A stretch of 64,000 bases of DNA from Hoeflea_A sp039025395 (GTDB lineage Bacteria > Pseudomonadota > Alphaproteobacteria > Rhizobiales > Rhizobiaceae). Shown in pieces: positions 51,402 to 60,849 of the stretch. The DNA lies in the NCBI GenBank assembly GCA_039025395.1, contig JBCCOK010000018.1:1-64000 (forward strand), written 5' to 3'. Numbering within the stretch: the first letter of the stretch is position 1; every line of letters starts with the position of its first letter. The notes beneath the pieces are model-generated. The model did no database searches. It worked only from the letters and a program-made list of their open reading frames with translations, and was not told the DNA's origin. Position numbers and translations under genes: made by a program.

Positions 51402-52891
51402 GCTTCGTATTCAGCGCGGACCAGCGCATCAAGCAGCCTGACGCCAAATCCCGATCCCCACGAGCGGTTGATCTCGGTTTGCGACGCACCCATTGCCGTA
51501 CCAGCGATATCGAGATGGGCCCAGGGCGTATCTTCGACGAAGCGCTGCAGGAACTGTGCGGCCGTAATCGAACCCGCCCAACGGCCGCCGACGTTCTTCA
51601 TGTCGGCGATCTTGGAATCGATCATTTTGTCATACTGGGGACCAAGCGGCATGCGCCAGACCTGTTCGCCGGTGAGTTCGCCGGCCGCGGAAAGCTTCTC
51701 ACTGAGTTCGTCATTGTTGGAAAAGAGACCTGCGTGATGGTTGCCAAGCGCAACAATGATTGCCCCGGTCAGCGTCGCCAGATTGATCATGAACTGGGGC
51801 TGGAACCGGTCGCGGCAATACCAAAGCGCATCGCACAGCACGAGCCGTCCCTCGGCGTCGGTATTGATGACCTCAATCGTCTGTCCGGACATCGATGTAA
51901 CGACATCTCCCGGGCGCTGCGCATTGCCATCCGGCATGTTTTCAACGAGACCCAGAATTCCGACGACATTTGCCTTTGCCTTTCGCGCCGCAAGGGTATG
52001 CATAAGGCCCAGCACGGCGGCAGCGCCACCCATGTCGCCCTTCATGTCCTCCATGCCGGCTCCGGGTTTGAGCGAGATTCCACCGGTGTCAAAGACAACG
52101 CCCTTGCCGATAAACGCAATGGGCTTTTGTTTCTGCTTGCCGCCCTTCCACTGCATGATTGCGAGCCTTGGCGGACGTACGGAACCCTGAGCCACTCCCA
52201 AAAAAGCGCCCATCCCCAGTTTCTTCATTTCCTTTTCTGTCAGGATCTCCACCTCAACGCCCTGTTTCTCCAAGGCTTTTGCCTTGGCGGCGAATTCGAC
52301 AGGCCCAAGTACATTGGCTGGCTCGTTCACACAGTCTCGCGCCAGGACAACACCATCGGCGACCGCTTGAGCGGCCGAAAACACACGCTTTGCAGCCGTT
52401 GCATGCCGGCTCACAAGTAAAACCGAGACGCTTTTCTTATGCTCCTTGTCGTCGCCGTTCTTCTTCTTTGTCTTGTAAACATCAAAACTGTAGCTTCTCA
52501 GCAGCATTCCGAGCGCAATGTTGGCAACATCTTCCGGCGTCATCTCAACGCCCTCAACATCCACAAACACGGCCACTTTTGTCGATTTCTTGATCTGTCC
52601 GCAGATTGCGCCGCCAATTCTCAACCAATCTCTACTTTTCAGATCGTCCGGATCACCAACACCTAAGATACCGATACGCTCCGCCGTGCTGCCTTCGGGC
52701 ACGAGCACGTCAAGGGCTGAGAGCATCTTTCCATTATAGTCCGCAACATTCATGGCGCGTTCACCGGTGCCTTCCGGGTCAACATCCGGACTTTGTTCGG
52801 ACAGTTGCCCGCCCTTGCGCGCCAGAAGCACGGCGAGACCGCCTTTTGCTTTCGACGCACCGGCAAAGGAAATTTTCAAATTCTGCGACAT
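51398..52891 (-). CDS. pepA: Leucyl aminopeptidase
   Basis: 497-residue M17 metallo-aminopeptidase; removes N-terminal amino acids, and in some species also binds DNA. The signature NTDAEGRL is present in VINTDAEGRLVLCDAL; metal-binding lysine and aspartates lie in FIGKGVVFDTGGISLKPG and MEDMKGDMGGAA. The frame extends to 52927, but the ATG at 52891 has GGGAG upstream. Coupled to holC. It is divergent from lptF across 324 bp. Confidence 0.96.
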   Translation of the reverse strand: MSQNLKISFAGASKAKGGLAVLLARKGGQLSEQSPDVDPEGTGERAMNVADYNGKMLSALDVLVPEGSTAERIGILGVGDPDDLKSRDWLRIGGAICGQIKKSTKVAVFVDVEGVEMTPEDVANIALGMLLRSYSFDVYKTKKKNGDDKEHKKSVSVLLVSRHATAAKRVFSAAQAVADGVVLARDCVNEPANVLGPVEFAAKAKALEKQGVEVEILTEKEMKKLGMGAFLGVAQGSVRPPRLAIMQWKGGKQKQKPIAFIGKGVVFDTGGISLKPGAGMEDMKGDMGGAAAVLGLMHTLAARKAKANVVGILGLVENMPDGNAQRPGDVVTSMSGQTIEVINTDAEGRLVLCDALWYCRDRFQPQFMINLATLTGAIIVALGNHHAGLFSNNDELSEKLSAAGELTGEQVWRMPLGPQYDKMIDSKIADMKNVGGRWAGSITAAQFLQRFVEDTPWAHLDIAGTAMGASQTEINRSWGSGFGVRLLDALVRAEYEA

Positions 52892-53215
52892 GGATGCTCC
52901 CAATGGTGGATTTATGCCCGTTGGCAAGGCTTTGCTGCGGGCCGTCGAAGGTCAATCGCACATGTTGGCGTTTTCCGGCGCAATAACAAGGCATAAATTG
53001 TCCGTCTCAGGCAAGCCGACGGAGGATGTCGCCACAGGGGCTGTGTATCAAAGCGCGCCATCAAGCATGAATTCATACTACCGCAGGCATGGCGGTCCGT
53101 TTAAAGAAATGTTTACTATGCCTTTTCTTGCAATCTCGGATATAAGAAAGGGTCATTATGACATCGATCGTCGGGGCCTGCTGACGTGTCGTTCTTGAGC
53201 CGAGTGCCGAACCGA
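52892..53215. other. Intergenic region between divergent pepA and lptF
   Basis: 324 bp without a supported gene. A frame at 52752-53198 crosses it but overlaps pepA and has no family features. I see no convincing -35/-10 pair or hairpin; the promoters of pepA-holC and the lpt operon should lie here. Confidence 0.6.
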
Positions 53216-54427
53216 ATGAAGCAAATCGAGCGCTATATTTTTCGCCGGGTGCTGGTGCTTTCTGTCGGAACGCTGGCGGCGACCACTGCCATTGCCATGA
53301 CGACACAAGTTCTGCTGCGTATCGACCTACTCAGTTCGACCGGCCAGTCGTTGCTAACGATCCTCGAACTGGCCGTGCTTCTTATCCCTGCGATGATGAT
53401 TATCGTTATGCCTTTTGCGTTGATCATAGGCGCAGCGCAAACATTGACCACCATGAATACCGACTCGGAACTGGCAGTGATCGAGGCGTCAGGCGGTTCA
53501 CGACAACTGGTTACACGGCCGATTTTGCTGATCGCGACCCTGATGTCGCTGTTTTGCCTCGTCGGTTCCACTCTCGTCGAGCCGTGGTCGAACCGCCATA
53601 TCAGGCAACTCATCGATCAGGCTTCTGCGGACTTATTCTCTGCAGCGGTACAGTCGGGCAGCTTTCACCAGATCGACGACAATCTTTACGTCAGTGTGGC
53701 GGAGAAGTATCCGGGAGGCCGGCTCGGAGGCATATTTCTTTCAGACGGCCGCGACGACGAAGTCAAAATTGAGTATTTCTCAAAATATGGGGAGTTCGCG
53801 GAGATTGACGGCAGAGACCTGTTGTTCATGTCCGGAGGGGAGATACACAGGAAGGAAAAAAGCAGCGGCGATATCTCAATCATCCAGTTTGCAGACTACG
53901 CGCTGGACTTAAGCCTTATTGGCGGCGGCGGCGTGGGAACCGGCGTTTACCGGGCGAAGGAACAAACGACCGCATTCCTCCTCAACCCGGATCCGGAAGA
54001 CGTTGGCTACCGCATAGCGCCTCAAGATTATCCGCGTGAACTCAATCAACGCCTGTCCGACTGGTTGTACCCGGTCTTGTTCGCCCTCATCGCCATCTAC
54101 TTCATGGGCCGCGCCCATTCCAATCGGAATGAACAGGTTTTGAGCGTGCTTACTGCCGCCTCGACTGCGTTTGCCCTGCGCGGCTTCGGTTTTTACGCGG
54201 TTGACCAGTCTTCAACGAGTTTTGTGTTTGGCGTGCTCTGTTATCTGGTCCCGCTTTTCTTCATTGTGTTATTCGCTGTTCTGATCGCAACGCAATGGAC
54301 CTTCCGCGCGCCAAAAACGCTGGTAGAATTCAGCGCACGTATGATGAGCGGAGATGATTCGCTTGTTTCCGTTACCCGGCAGTGGTTTGAAGGCATCGTG
54401 AGAACTGGCCGAAAGGGCGCACAGTGA
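53216..54427 (+). CDS. lptF: LPS export permease LptF
   Basis: 403 residues. With LptG and the LptB ATPase it extracts lipopolysaccharide from the inner membrane and feeds it to LptC. Membrane helices lie at the N-terminus (YIFRRVLVLSVGTLAATT, TILELAVLLIPAMMIIVMPFALIIGA) and C-terminus, around a periplasmic beta-jellyroll. MKQIERYIFRR is the standard family N-terminus, so 53216 is preferred over GTG 53186. Its stop overlaps the GTG of lptG by four bases. Confidence 0.93.
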   Translation: MKQIERYIFRRVLVLSVGTLAATTAIAMTTQVLLRIDLLSSTGQSLLTILELAVLLIPAMMIIVMPFALIIGAAQTLTTMNTDSELAVIEASGGSRQLVTRPILLIATLMSLFCLVGSTLVEPWSNRHIRQLIDQASADLFSAAVQSGSFHQIDDNLYVSVAEKYPGGRLGGIFLSDGRDDEVKIEYFSKYGEFAEIDGRDLLFMSGGEIHRKEKSSGDISIIQFADYALDLSLIGGGGVGTGVYRAKEQTTAFLLNPDPEDVGYRIAPQDYPRELNQRLSDWLYPVLFALIAIYFMGRAHSNRNEQVLSVLTAASTAFALRGFGFYAVDQSSTSFVFGVLCYLVPLFFIVLFAVLIATQWTFRAPKTLVEFSARMMSGDDSLVSVTRQWFEGIVRTGRKGAQ

Positions 54428-55512
54428 TAGGTGTTACGCTGTGGCAGTACCTGTTCAGACGTTATGTGGTGATCACTTGCTGGTTCATCATTGGCATTCT
54501 TGTCATCATCTACATGATTGATTTTACTGAGTTTGCCGGCCGCGCTTCCGGCCTGCCGGGATACACACTCGGATTGGGTGCTCTGTTGTCCATCATGCGT
54601 CTGCCCAGCATTCTGCTGCAAACGATGCCCTTTATCATCCTATTCGCATCGATATCTGCGCTTCTGGTTCTCAACAGAAAATATGAGCTGGTCATCGCGC
54701 GTTCGGCAGGGATATCAGCATGGCAGTTTTTGTTGCCCATGTGCGCCGCAAGCCTTCTCATCGGCTTGCTTATGATTATGTTGGTCAACCCGCTTTCCTC
54801 TGTTGCGCTCGCGAAAGTTCAGGAGCTGGAGTTCAGTATCGGGATGCAGGGCGGAACAATCGGCACATTCGAACGCCCCCCTTGGATGCGCGAGCGCACT
54901 GGAGAGCGCGTCACGATGATCGGTGCAGAGCGTGTTGCCCGTGGCGGTTCATTGCTCGGCGATGCCACCTTCGTCAGGTTCGACGAAAATGGCACTATAT
55001 TTGAGCGAATCGATGCCGCTACTGCGACTTTGGGCGACGGACAGTGGTTGCTTAACGACGCCGTTAGAACCGTGCCTGGAGCGACGTCGGAGAATGTCGC
55101 CACGTTAACAATCAATACCAATTTGCGACCCGATCTTGTCGAAGAATCACTAGCTCCGCCTGAATCCATATCGTTTTTTCAGTTGCCGAGAAAAATTAAA
55201 GTCGCCAGAACTGTCGGCCTCGGCGCCAATGCTTTCGCTATGCAGTATCAGTCTTTGTTGGCACTTCCTTTTTTACTTGTAGCAATGACACTTATTGCTG
55301 CCACTGTGTCGCTAAAATTTGTTCGGTCCGGGCAATCGGGAACGGTTATTTTGGCTGGAATATTGGCCGGCTTTCTGCTTTATGTCGTTACAGTCCTGGC
55401 GAGGTCTTTCGGGGCCGTTGGCGCTGTGCCGCCGCTGACTGCGGCATGGCTTCCGGTCATCGTGGCATTTGCGCTCGGGATTACGGTGCTTCTCCACAGG
55501 GAGGATGGGTAG
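54424..55512 (+). CDS. lptG: LPS export permease LptG
   Basis: 362 residues with six membrane helices arranged three and three around a periplasmic beta domain. The start is GTG, overlapping the lptF stop (GTGA). Family blocks are LWQYLFRRYVVITCWFIIGILVIIYMIDFTE and RSAGISAWQFLLPMCAASLLIG. The last base of its stop is the first base of the lptD GTG, so lptF, lptG and lptD are tightly coupled. Confidence 0.94.
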   Translation: MIGVTLWQYLFRRYVVITCWFIIGILVIIYMIDFTEFAGRASGLPGYTLGLGALLSIMRLPSILLQTMPFIILFASISALLVLNRKYELVIARSAGISAWQFLLPMCAASLLIGLLMIMLVNPLSSVALAKVQELEFSIGMQGGTIGTFERPPWMRERTGERVTMIGAERVARGGSLLGDATFVRFDENGTIFERIDAATATLGDGQWLLNDAVRTVPGATSENVATLTINTNLRPDLVEESLAPPESISFFQLPRKIKVARTVGLGANAFAMQYQSLLALPFLLVAMTLIAATVSLKFVRSGQSGTVILAGILAGFLLYVVTVLARSFGAVGAVPPLTAAWLPVIVAFALGITVLLHREDG

Positions 55513-57833
55513 TGAGTTTGGCGGAAAGCGGCGAAAAATCGACGTTGCATTTCGCAAATTTGATCGCGATTGCGGCTTTAATTGTTGTCGCTTTCGCAAC
55601 CGTACCTGTTGTTCATGCACAGGTTGCGGACAATGGCGGTTTGGACTTCGATGCATCACCTGATGCGCGTCTGCTGCTGACCGCCAATCAACTTACCTTC
55701 AACAGGGATACGGGCGTCGTCATCGCTGTCGGCGCGGTACAAGTCGATTATGACGGCTTCAAGCTGGTGGCGCGGCAGCTTGAATACAATCAGCGCACCG
55801 GACGATTGAAAGCATTCGGTGATATCGAACTGGTGGAACCCGACGGAAATCGGATCTATGCGCAAGAACTCGACGTGACGGACGATTTTGGCGATGGCTT
55901 CATCAATGCCCTGAGAATCGAAAGGCCCGACAACTCGCGGATTGTGGCCGACAGCGCTCAGCGGCTCGACGGCGAGCGCACGACCCTGAACAATGGCGTC
56001 TATACAGCTTGCGAAATCTGCGAGAAGGATCCGAGCAAGCCGCCTCTGTGGCAGATCAAGGCCCGTCGTGTAACCCAAAATGGCGTAACGCGAACAATCC
56101 GTCTGGAAGGCGCGCAATTCGAATTTTTCGGGCGCCCCATAGCCTTTCTGCCGACGCTCACCGTGCCCGACCATACTGTTGATCGCAAAAGCGGCTTCCT
56201 GTTCCCGACGTTCGGGTTTGCGTCGGAATTGGGCGCCAAGGTCGGCATACCTTACTATTTTGCATTGAGCCCGCATTATGACCTGACGGTGACCGTCTCA
56301 GGGTACACTAGGCAGGGCTTCATGGCCGAGGCGGAGTTCAGACAGCGGTTTCGCAACGGTACCCACGTGCTGAAAATGGCGGGTATCCATCAGGCCGATC
56401 CAGACGCATTCGACCCGGGTACAGTCGATGCTGGCGAGAGAAACCGCGGAATGATCGCTTCGAGGGGCGATTTTCGTATCAATCCCCGGTGGGTGTTCGG
56501 ATGGGATATTTTTGCCCAGACAGATAGTAGTTTTTCGAATACCTACAGCATCGCCAGATACAGTGAAGTAACCCAAGTCTCGACAGCTTATCTCACCGGT
56601 CTGTCAGGGCGAAATTTCTTCGACTTGAGGGCGTTTTACTTCGATGTGCAATCGACCATCATTGGCGATATCGCAGAAGAGCAACAACCGATCGTTCATC
56701 CGTCTCTTGATTATTCCTATACCTTTGAGCAGCCGGTCGGCGGCGGCGAGTTGAATTTCAGCGCCAACATACTCAGCCTCACAAGACGTGAAGCCGAAAA
56801 TGATCTGGCAAACGGCCGCTTTCCTGGCGTAGAAGGCACAAATACGCGCCTGACGACGGAATTGGTCTGGCAGCGGACAGTCATTACAGACTCCGGCCTT
56901 TTGCTCACTCCAATTGCAGCGGCACGCGGCGATGTAAACTATCTGGATGTCGACGCTCCGGCCGCCTATGCAGGGCCATTTACCAGCGATACGACACCGG
57001 TGCGGGGACTGGCAACTGCCGGTGTAGAAGCGCGCTATCCAGTACAGATCAGGACGTCGCAAGCATCTCACATTTTCGAACCGATTGCGCAGGTCTTTGT
57101 GCGCAACGACGAACAGCTTGCCGGTGGCTTGCCGAATGAGGATGCGCAGAGTTTCATATTCGACACCAGCAACCTCTTCGAACGCGACAAATTTTCCGGC
57201 TACGACAGGATGGAGGGCGGCACTCGGGCGAATGTCGGCATCCGCTATACCGGCACCTTCCAAAATGGCGTTTCTCTGCGGGGTGTCTTCGGACAATCCT
57301 ATCAGTTGGCGGGGTTGAACTCCTTCTCGACCGATGATTTGGTGAATGTCGGGTCCGAATCGGGTCTTGAAAACAGCCGGTCAGACTATGTTGGCAGTGT
57401 CGGCGTGGATCTGCCGAACGGATTTTCGATGACCTTGGAGGGTCGGTTCAGCGAGGAGAGTTTTGCCGTAGAACGGTCTGACCTTGGTTTGATATATACA
57501 AGTGAACGGTTCAGCACGAGCTTGGCTCACACTACAGTGGAGCCCCAGCCGGGCTATGGTTCATCCTCCAGACGCAATGAACTCAAGGGATCGGCTTCAG
57601 TGCGCGTCGCCGAGTATTGGAGCGCATTCGGTTCGATCAGCTACGACATTGAAGACGATTTCATAGCCGATAACACCATTGGGTTCAGCTATGATGACGA
57701 GTGTTTTGTTTTCACTCTAGCCTATTCCCAGCAACGCGATGTCAATCAGGCTGTCGATTGGAGCTTAGGCGCCAGGATAAGCCTGCGGACACTCGGCGAT
57801 ATCAGAATCGGGACCGGCGATTTCGATGATTAG
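55512..57833 (+). CDS. lptD: LPS-assembly outer-membrane protein LptD
   Basis: 773 residues from a GTG that shares one base with the lptG stop; AGGGAGGA at 55498-55505 is the ribosome site. A signal peptide (LIAIAALIVVAFATVPVVHA) is followed by the OstA N-terminal jellyroll (RLLLTANQLTFNRDTGVVIAVGAVQVDYDGFKLVA to about 190), a cysteine-containing linker (TACEICEKDP) and the 26-strand beta-barrel (PTLTVPDHTVDRKSGFLFPTFG onward). With LptE it inserts LPS in the outer leaflet. The cytosolic partners are outside this window. Confidence 0.94.
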   Translation: MSLAESGEKSTLHFANLIAIAALIVVAFATVPVVHAQVADNGGLDFDASPDARLLLTANQLTFNRDTGVVIAVGAVQVDYDGFKLVARQLEYNQRTGRLKAFGDIELVEPDGNRIYAQELDVTDDFGDGFINALRIERPDNSRIVADSAQRLDGERTTLNNGVYTACEICEKDPSKPPLWQIKARRVTQNGVTRTIRLEGAQFEFFGRPIAFLPTLTVPDHTVDRKSGFLFPTFGFASELGAKVGIPYYFALSPHYDLTVTVSGYTRQGFMAEAEFRQRFRNGTHVLKMAGIHQADPDAFDPGTVDAGERNRGMIASRGDFRINPRWVFGWDIFAQTDSSFSNTYSIARYSEVTQVSTAYLTGLSGRNFFDLRAFYFDVQSTIIGDIAEEQQPIVHPSLDYSYTFEQPVGGGELNFSANILSLTRREAENDLANGRFPGVEGTNTRLTTELVWQRTVITDSGLLLTPIAAARGDVNYLDVDAPAAYAGPFTSDTTPVRGLATAGVEARYPVQIRTSQASHIFEPIAQVFVRNDEQLAGGLPNEDAQSFIFDTSNLFERDKFSGYDRMEGGTRANVGIRYTGTFQNGVSLRGVFGQSYQLAGLNSFSTDDLVNVGSESGLENSRSDYVGSVGVDLPNGFSMTLEGRFSEESFAVERSDLGLIYTSERFSTSLAHTTVEPQPGYGSSSRRNELKGSASVRVAEYWSAFGSISYDIEDDFIADNTIGFSYDDECFVFTLAYSQQRDVNQAVDWSLGARISLRTLGDIRIGTGDFDD

Positions 57834-57875
57834 TGAGCGCTAGGCACTGATTCAAAAGCTATGGCCAACATTTGA

Positions 57876-57910
57876 TCGTCGAAACAAAAAAAGAGCCATC
57901 TTTTCGACGA
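57876..57910. repeat. Inverted repeat between lptD and surA
   Basis: TCGTCGAAA (57876-57884) and TTTCGACGA (57902-57910) are exact inverted copies around a 17-base A-rich loop. No T-run follows on the + strand, so it is probably an RNA-protecting hairpin or an operator. Confidence 0.45.
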
Positions 57911-57915
57911 ATTAA

Positions 57916-57930
57916 CGGTAGGACCTACCG
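57916..57930. promoter_or_regulatory. Perfect 7-1-7 palindrome before surA
   Basis: CGGTAGG-A-CCTACCG lies 47 bp before the surA ATG. A one-base centre disfavours an RNA hairpin and favours a DNA-binding dimer. The factor is unknown. Confidence 0.45.
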
Positions 57931-57977
57931 CAACCGCGATTTGAAAGAGCACAGGCTTAGATGTAAGGAACAAGGAC

Positions 57978-58931
57978 ATGAAAAGCGATTATGCAAAGTC
58001 CCGGATCCCGATGTTTGAGAGACTGATTTTTTCGCTGATACTTGCCATTGCAACTGCGTGGATCAGTATCAGCCCTTCGCCAGCATATGCCACAAGGATC
58101 GCCATTGTGGTCAACGGAGATGCGATCACGACGCTCGACGTAAAGCGGCGTACAAATCTGCTTCGCCTGCAGCGTGAGGGCGGGGATCTCAAAAAGAAGG
58201 CACAGGAGCAGCTGGTCGAAGAAGCCATTAAAATGGATGAAGTGGCCCGTTTGCGTGCAACCGTCTCGGACCAGCGGGTCGATCAGTCCTTCGAGCGGTT
58301 TGCCAGTTCAAACCGGATGTCATCAGCCCAGATGGCGCGGGTGTTGAATGAGGCCGGCGTCAGCGCGGATCATTTCAAGGAGTTCATCCGTGTGCAGATG
58401 TCATGGCCGCGCGTTGTCCAGGCGCGTTACAATTCCGGCGGGCGCATGAGTACCGAGGATCTCGTTGCTAAGATGTTAGAGCGCGGTGGCGAAAAACCTT
58501 CGACTACGGAATATATCTTGCAGCAGATCATATTCGTTGTTCCTCAATCGCGGAGAAACGCGATTCTCAACAGCCGCAAGAGAGAAGCCGAATCCTTCCG
58601 GCAGAGGTTTGTCGGCTGTCAAGGTTCGCGTGAGTTTGCCAAGGGTCTGACGGACGTCTCCGTGCGCGACTTGGGACGCGTCATGCGCCCCGCACTTCCG
58701 CCTGATTGGAAGGAATATGTAGAAGGCACTGACGAAGGCAAGACCACCAGGACGCGTGTGACAGATCGTGGCGTCGAATTTATCGCCGTTTGTTCGGCCA
58801 AGGAGGTCTCTGATGACCTGGCTGCAGAAATGGTGTTTCGTTCAGAAGCCACCGAGTCAGGCGGCAATGACGAAAACAGTGAGAAGTACCTGAAAGAGCT
58901 GCGGGAGCGGGCACGGGTCATTTATAAATGA
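57978..58931 (+). CDS. surA: SurA-type periplasmic chaperone
   Basis: 317 residues with a signal peptide (cleavage near SPSPAYA-TR). The SurA N-terminal chaperone domain covers about 40-165 (VVNGDAITTLDVKRRTNLL, FKEFIRVQMSWPRVVQAR). E. coli SurA has two parvulin domains in 430 residues; here one degenerate parvulin-like region (about 175-290, YILQQIIFVVP, DLGRVMRPALPPDW) is left. It probably chaperones outer-membrane proteins such as LptD without strong isomerase activity. AAGGA precedes the ATG. Confidence 0.86.
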   Translation: MKSDYAKSRIPMFERLIFSLILAIATAWISISPSPAYATRIAIVVNGDAITTLDVKRRTNLLRLQREGGDLKKKAQEQLVEEAIKMDEVARLRATVSDQRVDQSFERFASSNRMSSAQMARVLNEAGVSADHFKEFIRVQMSWPRVVQARYNSGGRMSTEDLVAKMLERGGEKPSTTEYILQQIIFVVPQSRRNAILNSRKREAESFRQRFVGCQGSREFAKGLTDVSVRDLGRVMRPALPPDWKEYVEGTDEGKTTRTRVTDRGVEFIAVCSAKEVSDDLAAEMVFRSEATESGGNDENSEKYLKELRERARVIYK

Positions 58932-58950
58932 CCCGCTCGCGGGCGCGGCC

Positions 58951-60000
58951 ATGAGCACGCGTCGCACCAAAGGCCGACCGATCGCCCTGACAATGGGAGA
59001 GCCCGCTGGCATTGGACCCGACATCACGCTGGCGCTTTGGCAGAGGCGGGATGCGCTTTCGCTGCCTCCTTTTTTTCTGATCGCATGCCCGGCAGCGCTC
59101 TCGGAGCGGGCCCGATTGCTCGGCATAGATATATCCATTGTTGAAAGAGATCCTTCGAGCGCTTCTCCTGAAGCTGAGAATGCCCTAAGCGTCCTGCCGC
59201 TTCGAAAACCGGTATCATGTCCGGCAGGACATCCGAAAGAAGAAAATGCCGGAGCCGTTATTGAGTCCATCGAGACAGCAGTCGCGCTGACAATGGACGG
59301 AACGGCCGCGGCCGTTGTCACCAATCCGATCTCAAAATCACAGCTTTACAACGCCGGCTTCTCCTTTCCTGGGCACACCGAGTTTCTCGCGGAATTGGCG
59401 CACAGGCATGACGGCAAAACCCATCGGCCAGTCATGATGCTCGCGGGGCCGGAACTGCGCGTCGTGCCAGTCACGATTCATATTCCGTTGAGGGCTGTGC
59501 CCGAGGTGCTGTCGACCAACCTGATTGTTGAGACCGCGAAGATTGTGGCAAACGATATGATCGAAAGGTTCGGAATAGGCAGACCGCGTCTGGCTGTCTC
59601 GGGACTGAATCCGCACGCAGGCGAAGCCGGATCGCTGGGCGGCGAAGACGCTGCGATCATCGCGCCCGCGGTCGACATCCTGAAAATGCATGGGCTTGAT
59701 GTCGTGGGTCCGCTTCCCGCTGATACCATGTTCCACGACAGTGCTCGAAGCCGCTACGACGCCGCCATCTGCATGTATCACGACCAGGCGCTGATTCCCG
59801 CCAAGACGTTGGGCTTCGACGAAGCGGTGAATACCACGCTCGGCCTGCCCTTTATCCGCACATCGCCAGATCATGGAACCGCATTCGATATTGCCGGAAC
59901 CGGTAAAGCCCGCCCGGACAGCCTCGCGGCCGCGCTGCGCCTGGCTTTTGAACTCGCTCAAAACACCGGCGCCGGAAAAGCCCCCGATGCCGGCAATTGA
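58951..60000 (+). CDS. pdxA: 4-hydroxythreonine-4-phosphate dehydrogenase
   Basis: 349 residues; NAD-dependent step in pyridoxal phosphate synthesis. Signatures: PIALTMGEPAGIGPDITL at the N-terminus, VTNPISKSQLYNAGFSFPGHTEFLAEL, AVSGLNPHAGEAGSLGGED and MYHDQALIPAKTLGFDEAVN, with the metal-binding histidines in GHTEF, NPHAGE and YHDQ. The end overlaps rsmA by 14 bases. It follows surA by 19 bp in the classical lptD-surA-pdxA-rsmA order. Confidence 0.96.
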   Translation: MSTRRTKGRPIALTMGEPAGIGPDITLALWQRRDALSLPPFFLIACPAALSERARLLGIDISIVERDPSSASPEAENALSVLPLRKPVSCPAGHPKEENAGAVIESIETAVALTMDGTAAAVVTNPISKSQLYNAGFSFPGHTEFLAELAHRHDGKTHRPVMMLAGPELRVVPVTIHIPLRAVPEVLSTNLIVETAKIVANDMIERFGIGRPRLAVSGLNPHAGEAGSLGGEDAAIIAPAVDILKMHGLDVVGPLPADTMFHDSARSRYDAAICMYHDQALIPAKTLGFDEAVNTTLGLPFIRTSPDHGTAFDIAGTGKARPDSLAAALRLAFELAQNTGAGKAPDAGN

Positions 60001-60826
60001 TGACCTGCCGCCGCTTCGCGACGTAGTATCCCGCCACAAGCTGAACGCTGTAAAGTCGCTCGGTCAGAACTTTCTGATGGACCTCAATCTGACCGAGAAA
60101 ATCGCCAGATCGGCGGGCAATCTTGAGGGTCGGACGATTCTGGAAATCGGGCCGGGGCCGGGCGGATTGACCCGGGCGCTTCTTGCCAATGGTGCGGCGA
60201 AAGTCATTGCGGTCGAACGCGATGAACGGTGCCTGCCGGCCTTGCGTGAAATTGAGGAGCACTATCCAGGTCGGTTAGACATTATCGAAGGCGATGCCCT
60301 GAAGGTTGAATTCGGACCGCTGGTGGAGGGCAGGAAGGCCAAGATTGTCGCCAACCTTCCCTACAATATCGGCACGGCGCTGCTGATCGGCTGGCTTCTG
60401 GCCGAACCGTGGCCGCCTTACTTCTCATCGTTAACCCTGATGTTTCAGAAAGAAGTTGCGAAGCGCATCGTCGCGCCGCCAGGATCCGGTGATTACGGCC
60501 GGCTGAGCATTCTTGGCGCCTGGAGAACCGAAGCGAAAATTGTCTTTGATGTTCCACCACAGGCATTCACGCCGCCGCCGAAAGTGACCTCGTCCGTGGT
60601 CCACATGACACCGCGCGAAAAACCGCTACCTTGCTCGGCAGATGTCCTGTCTCAGGTCACACAGGCCGCGTTTGGCCAGCGGCGCAAGATGTTGCGCCAA
60701 AGCCTGAAGCGTTTCGGCGGGGAAGCCCTTCTTGCCGACTGCGGGATCGATCCGAGCCGCCGCGCAGAGACGCTGACCATTGTAGAGTTCTGTCGCCTGG
60801 CGCAGCGCCTCGAACAGCTCAGATAG
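59987..60826 (+). CDS. rsmA: 16S rRNA dimethyladenosine transferase (KsgA)
   Basis: 279 residues. It dimethylates two adjacent adenines in the 3' hairpin of 16S rRNA using SAM. Motifs: SLGQNFLMDLNLTEKIA, the SAM site LEIGPGPGGLTRALL, the catalytic NLPYNIGTALL, and a C-terminal helical domain FGQRRKMLRQSLKRFG. The frame extends back to 59873, but the ATG at 59987 inside the end of pdxA gives the usual N-terminus. Convergent with gmk, 23 bp apart. Confidence 0.96.
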   Translation: MPAIDDLPPLRDVVSRHKLNAVKSLGQNFLMDLNLTEKIARSAGNLEGRTILEIGPGPGGLTRALLANGAAKVIAVERDERCLPALREIEEHYPGRLDIIEGDALKVEFGPLVEGRKAKIVANLPYNIGTALLIGWLLAEPWPPYFSSLTLMFQKEVAKRIVAPPGSGDYGRLSILGAWRTEAKIVFDVPPQAFTPPPKVTSSVVHMTPREKPLPCSADVLSQVTQAAFGQRRKMLRQSLKRFGGEALLADCGIDPSRRAETLTIVEFCRLAQRLEQLR

Positions 60827-60849
60827 CATTCACTGGGATCAAAAGAGGA

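Noticed and set aside
52752..53198. 148-codon frame between pepA and lptF
   Set aside because: Half lies antisense to pepA and the rest has no ribosome site or recognisable features.
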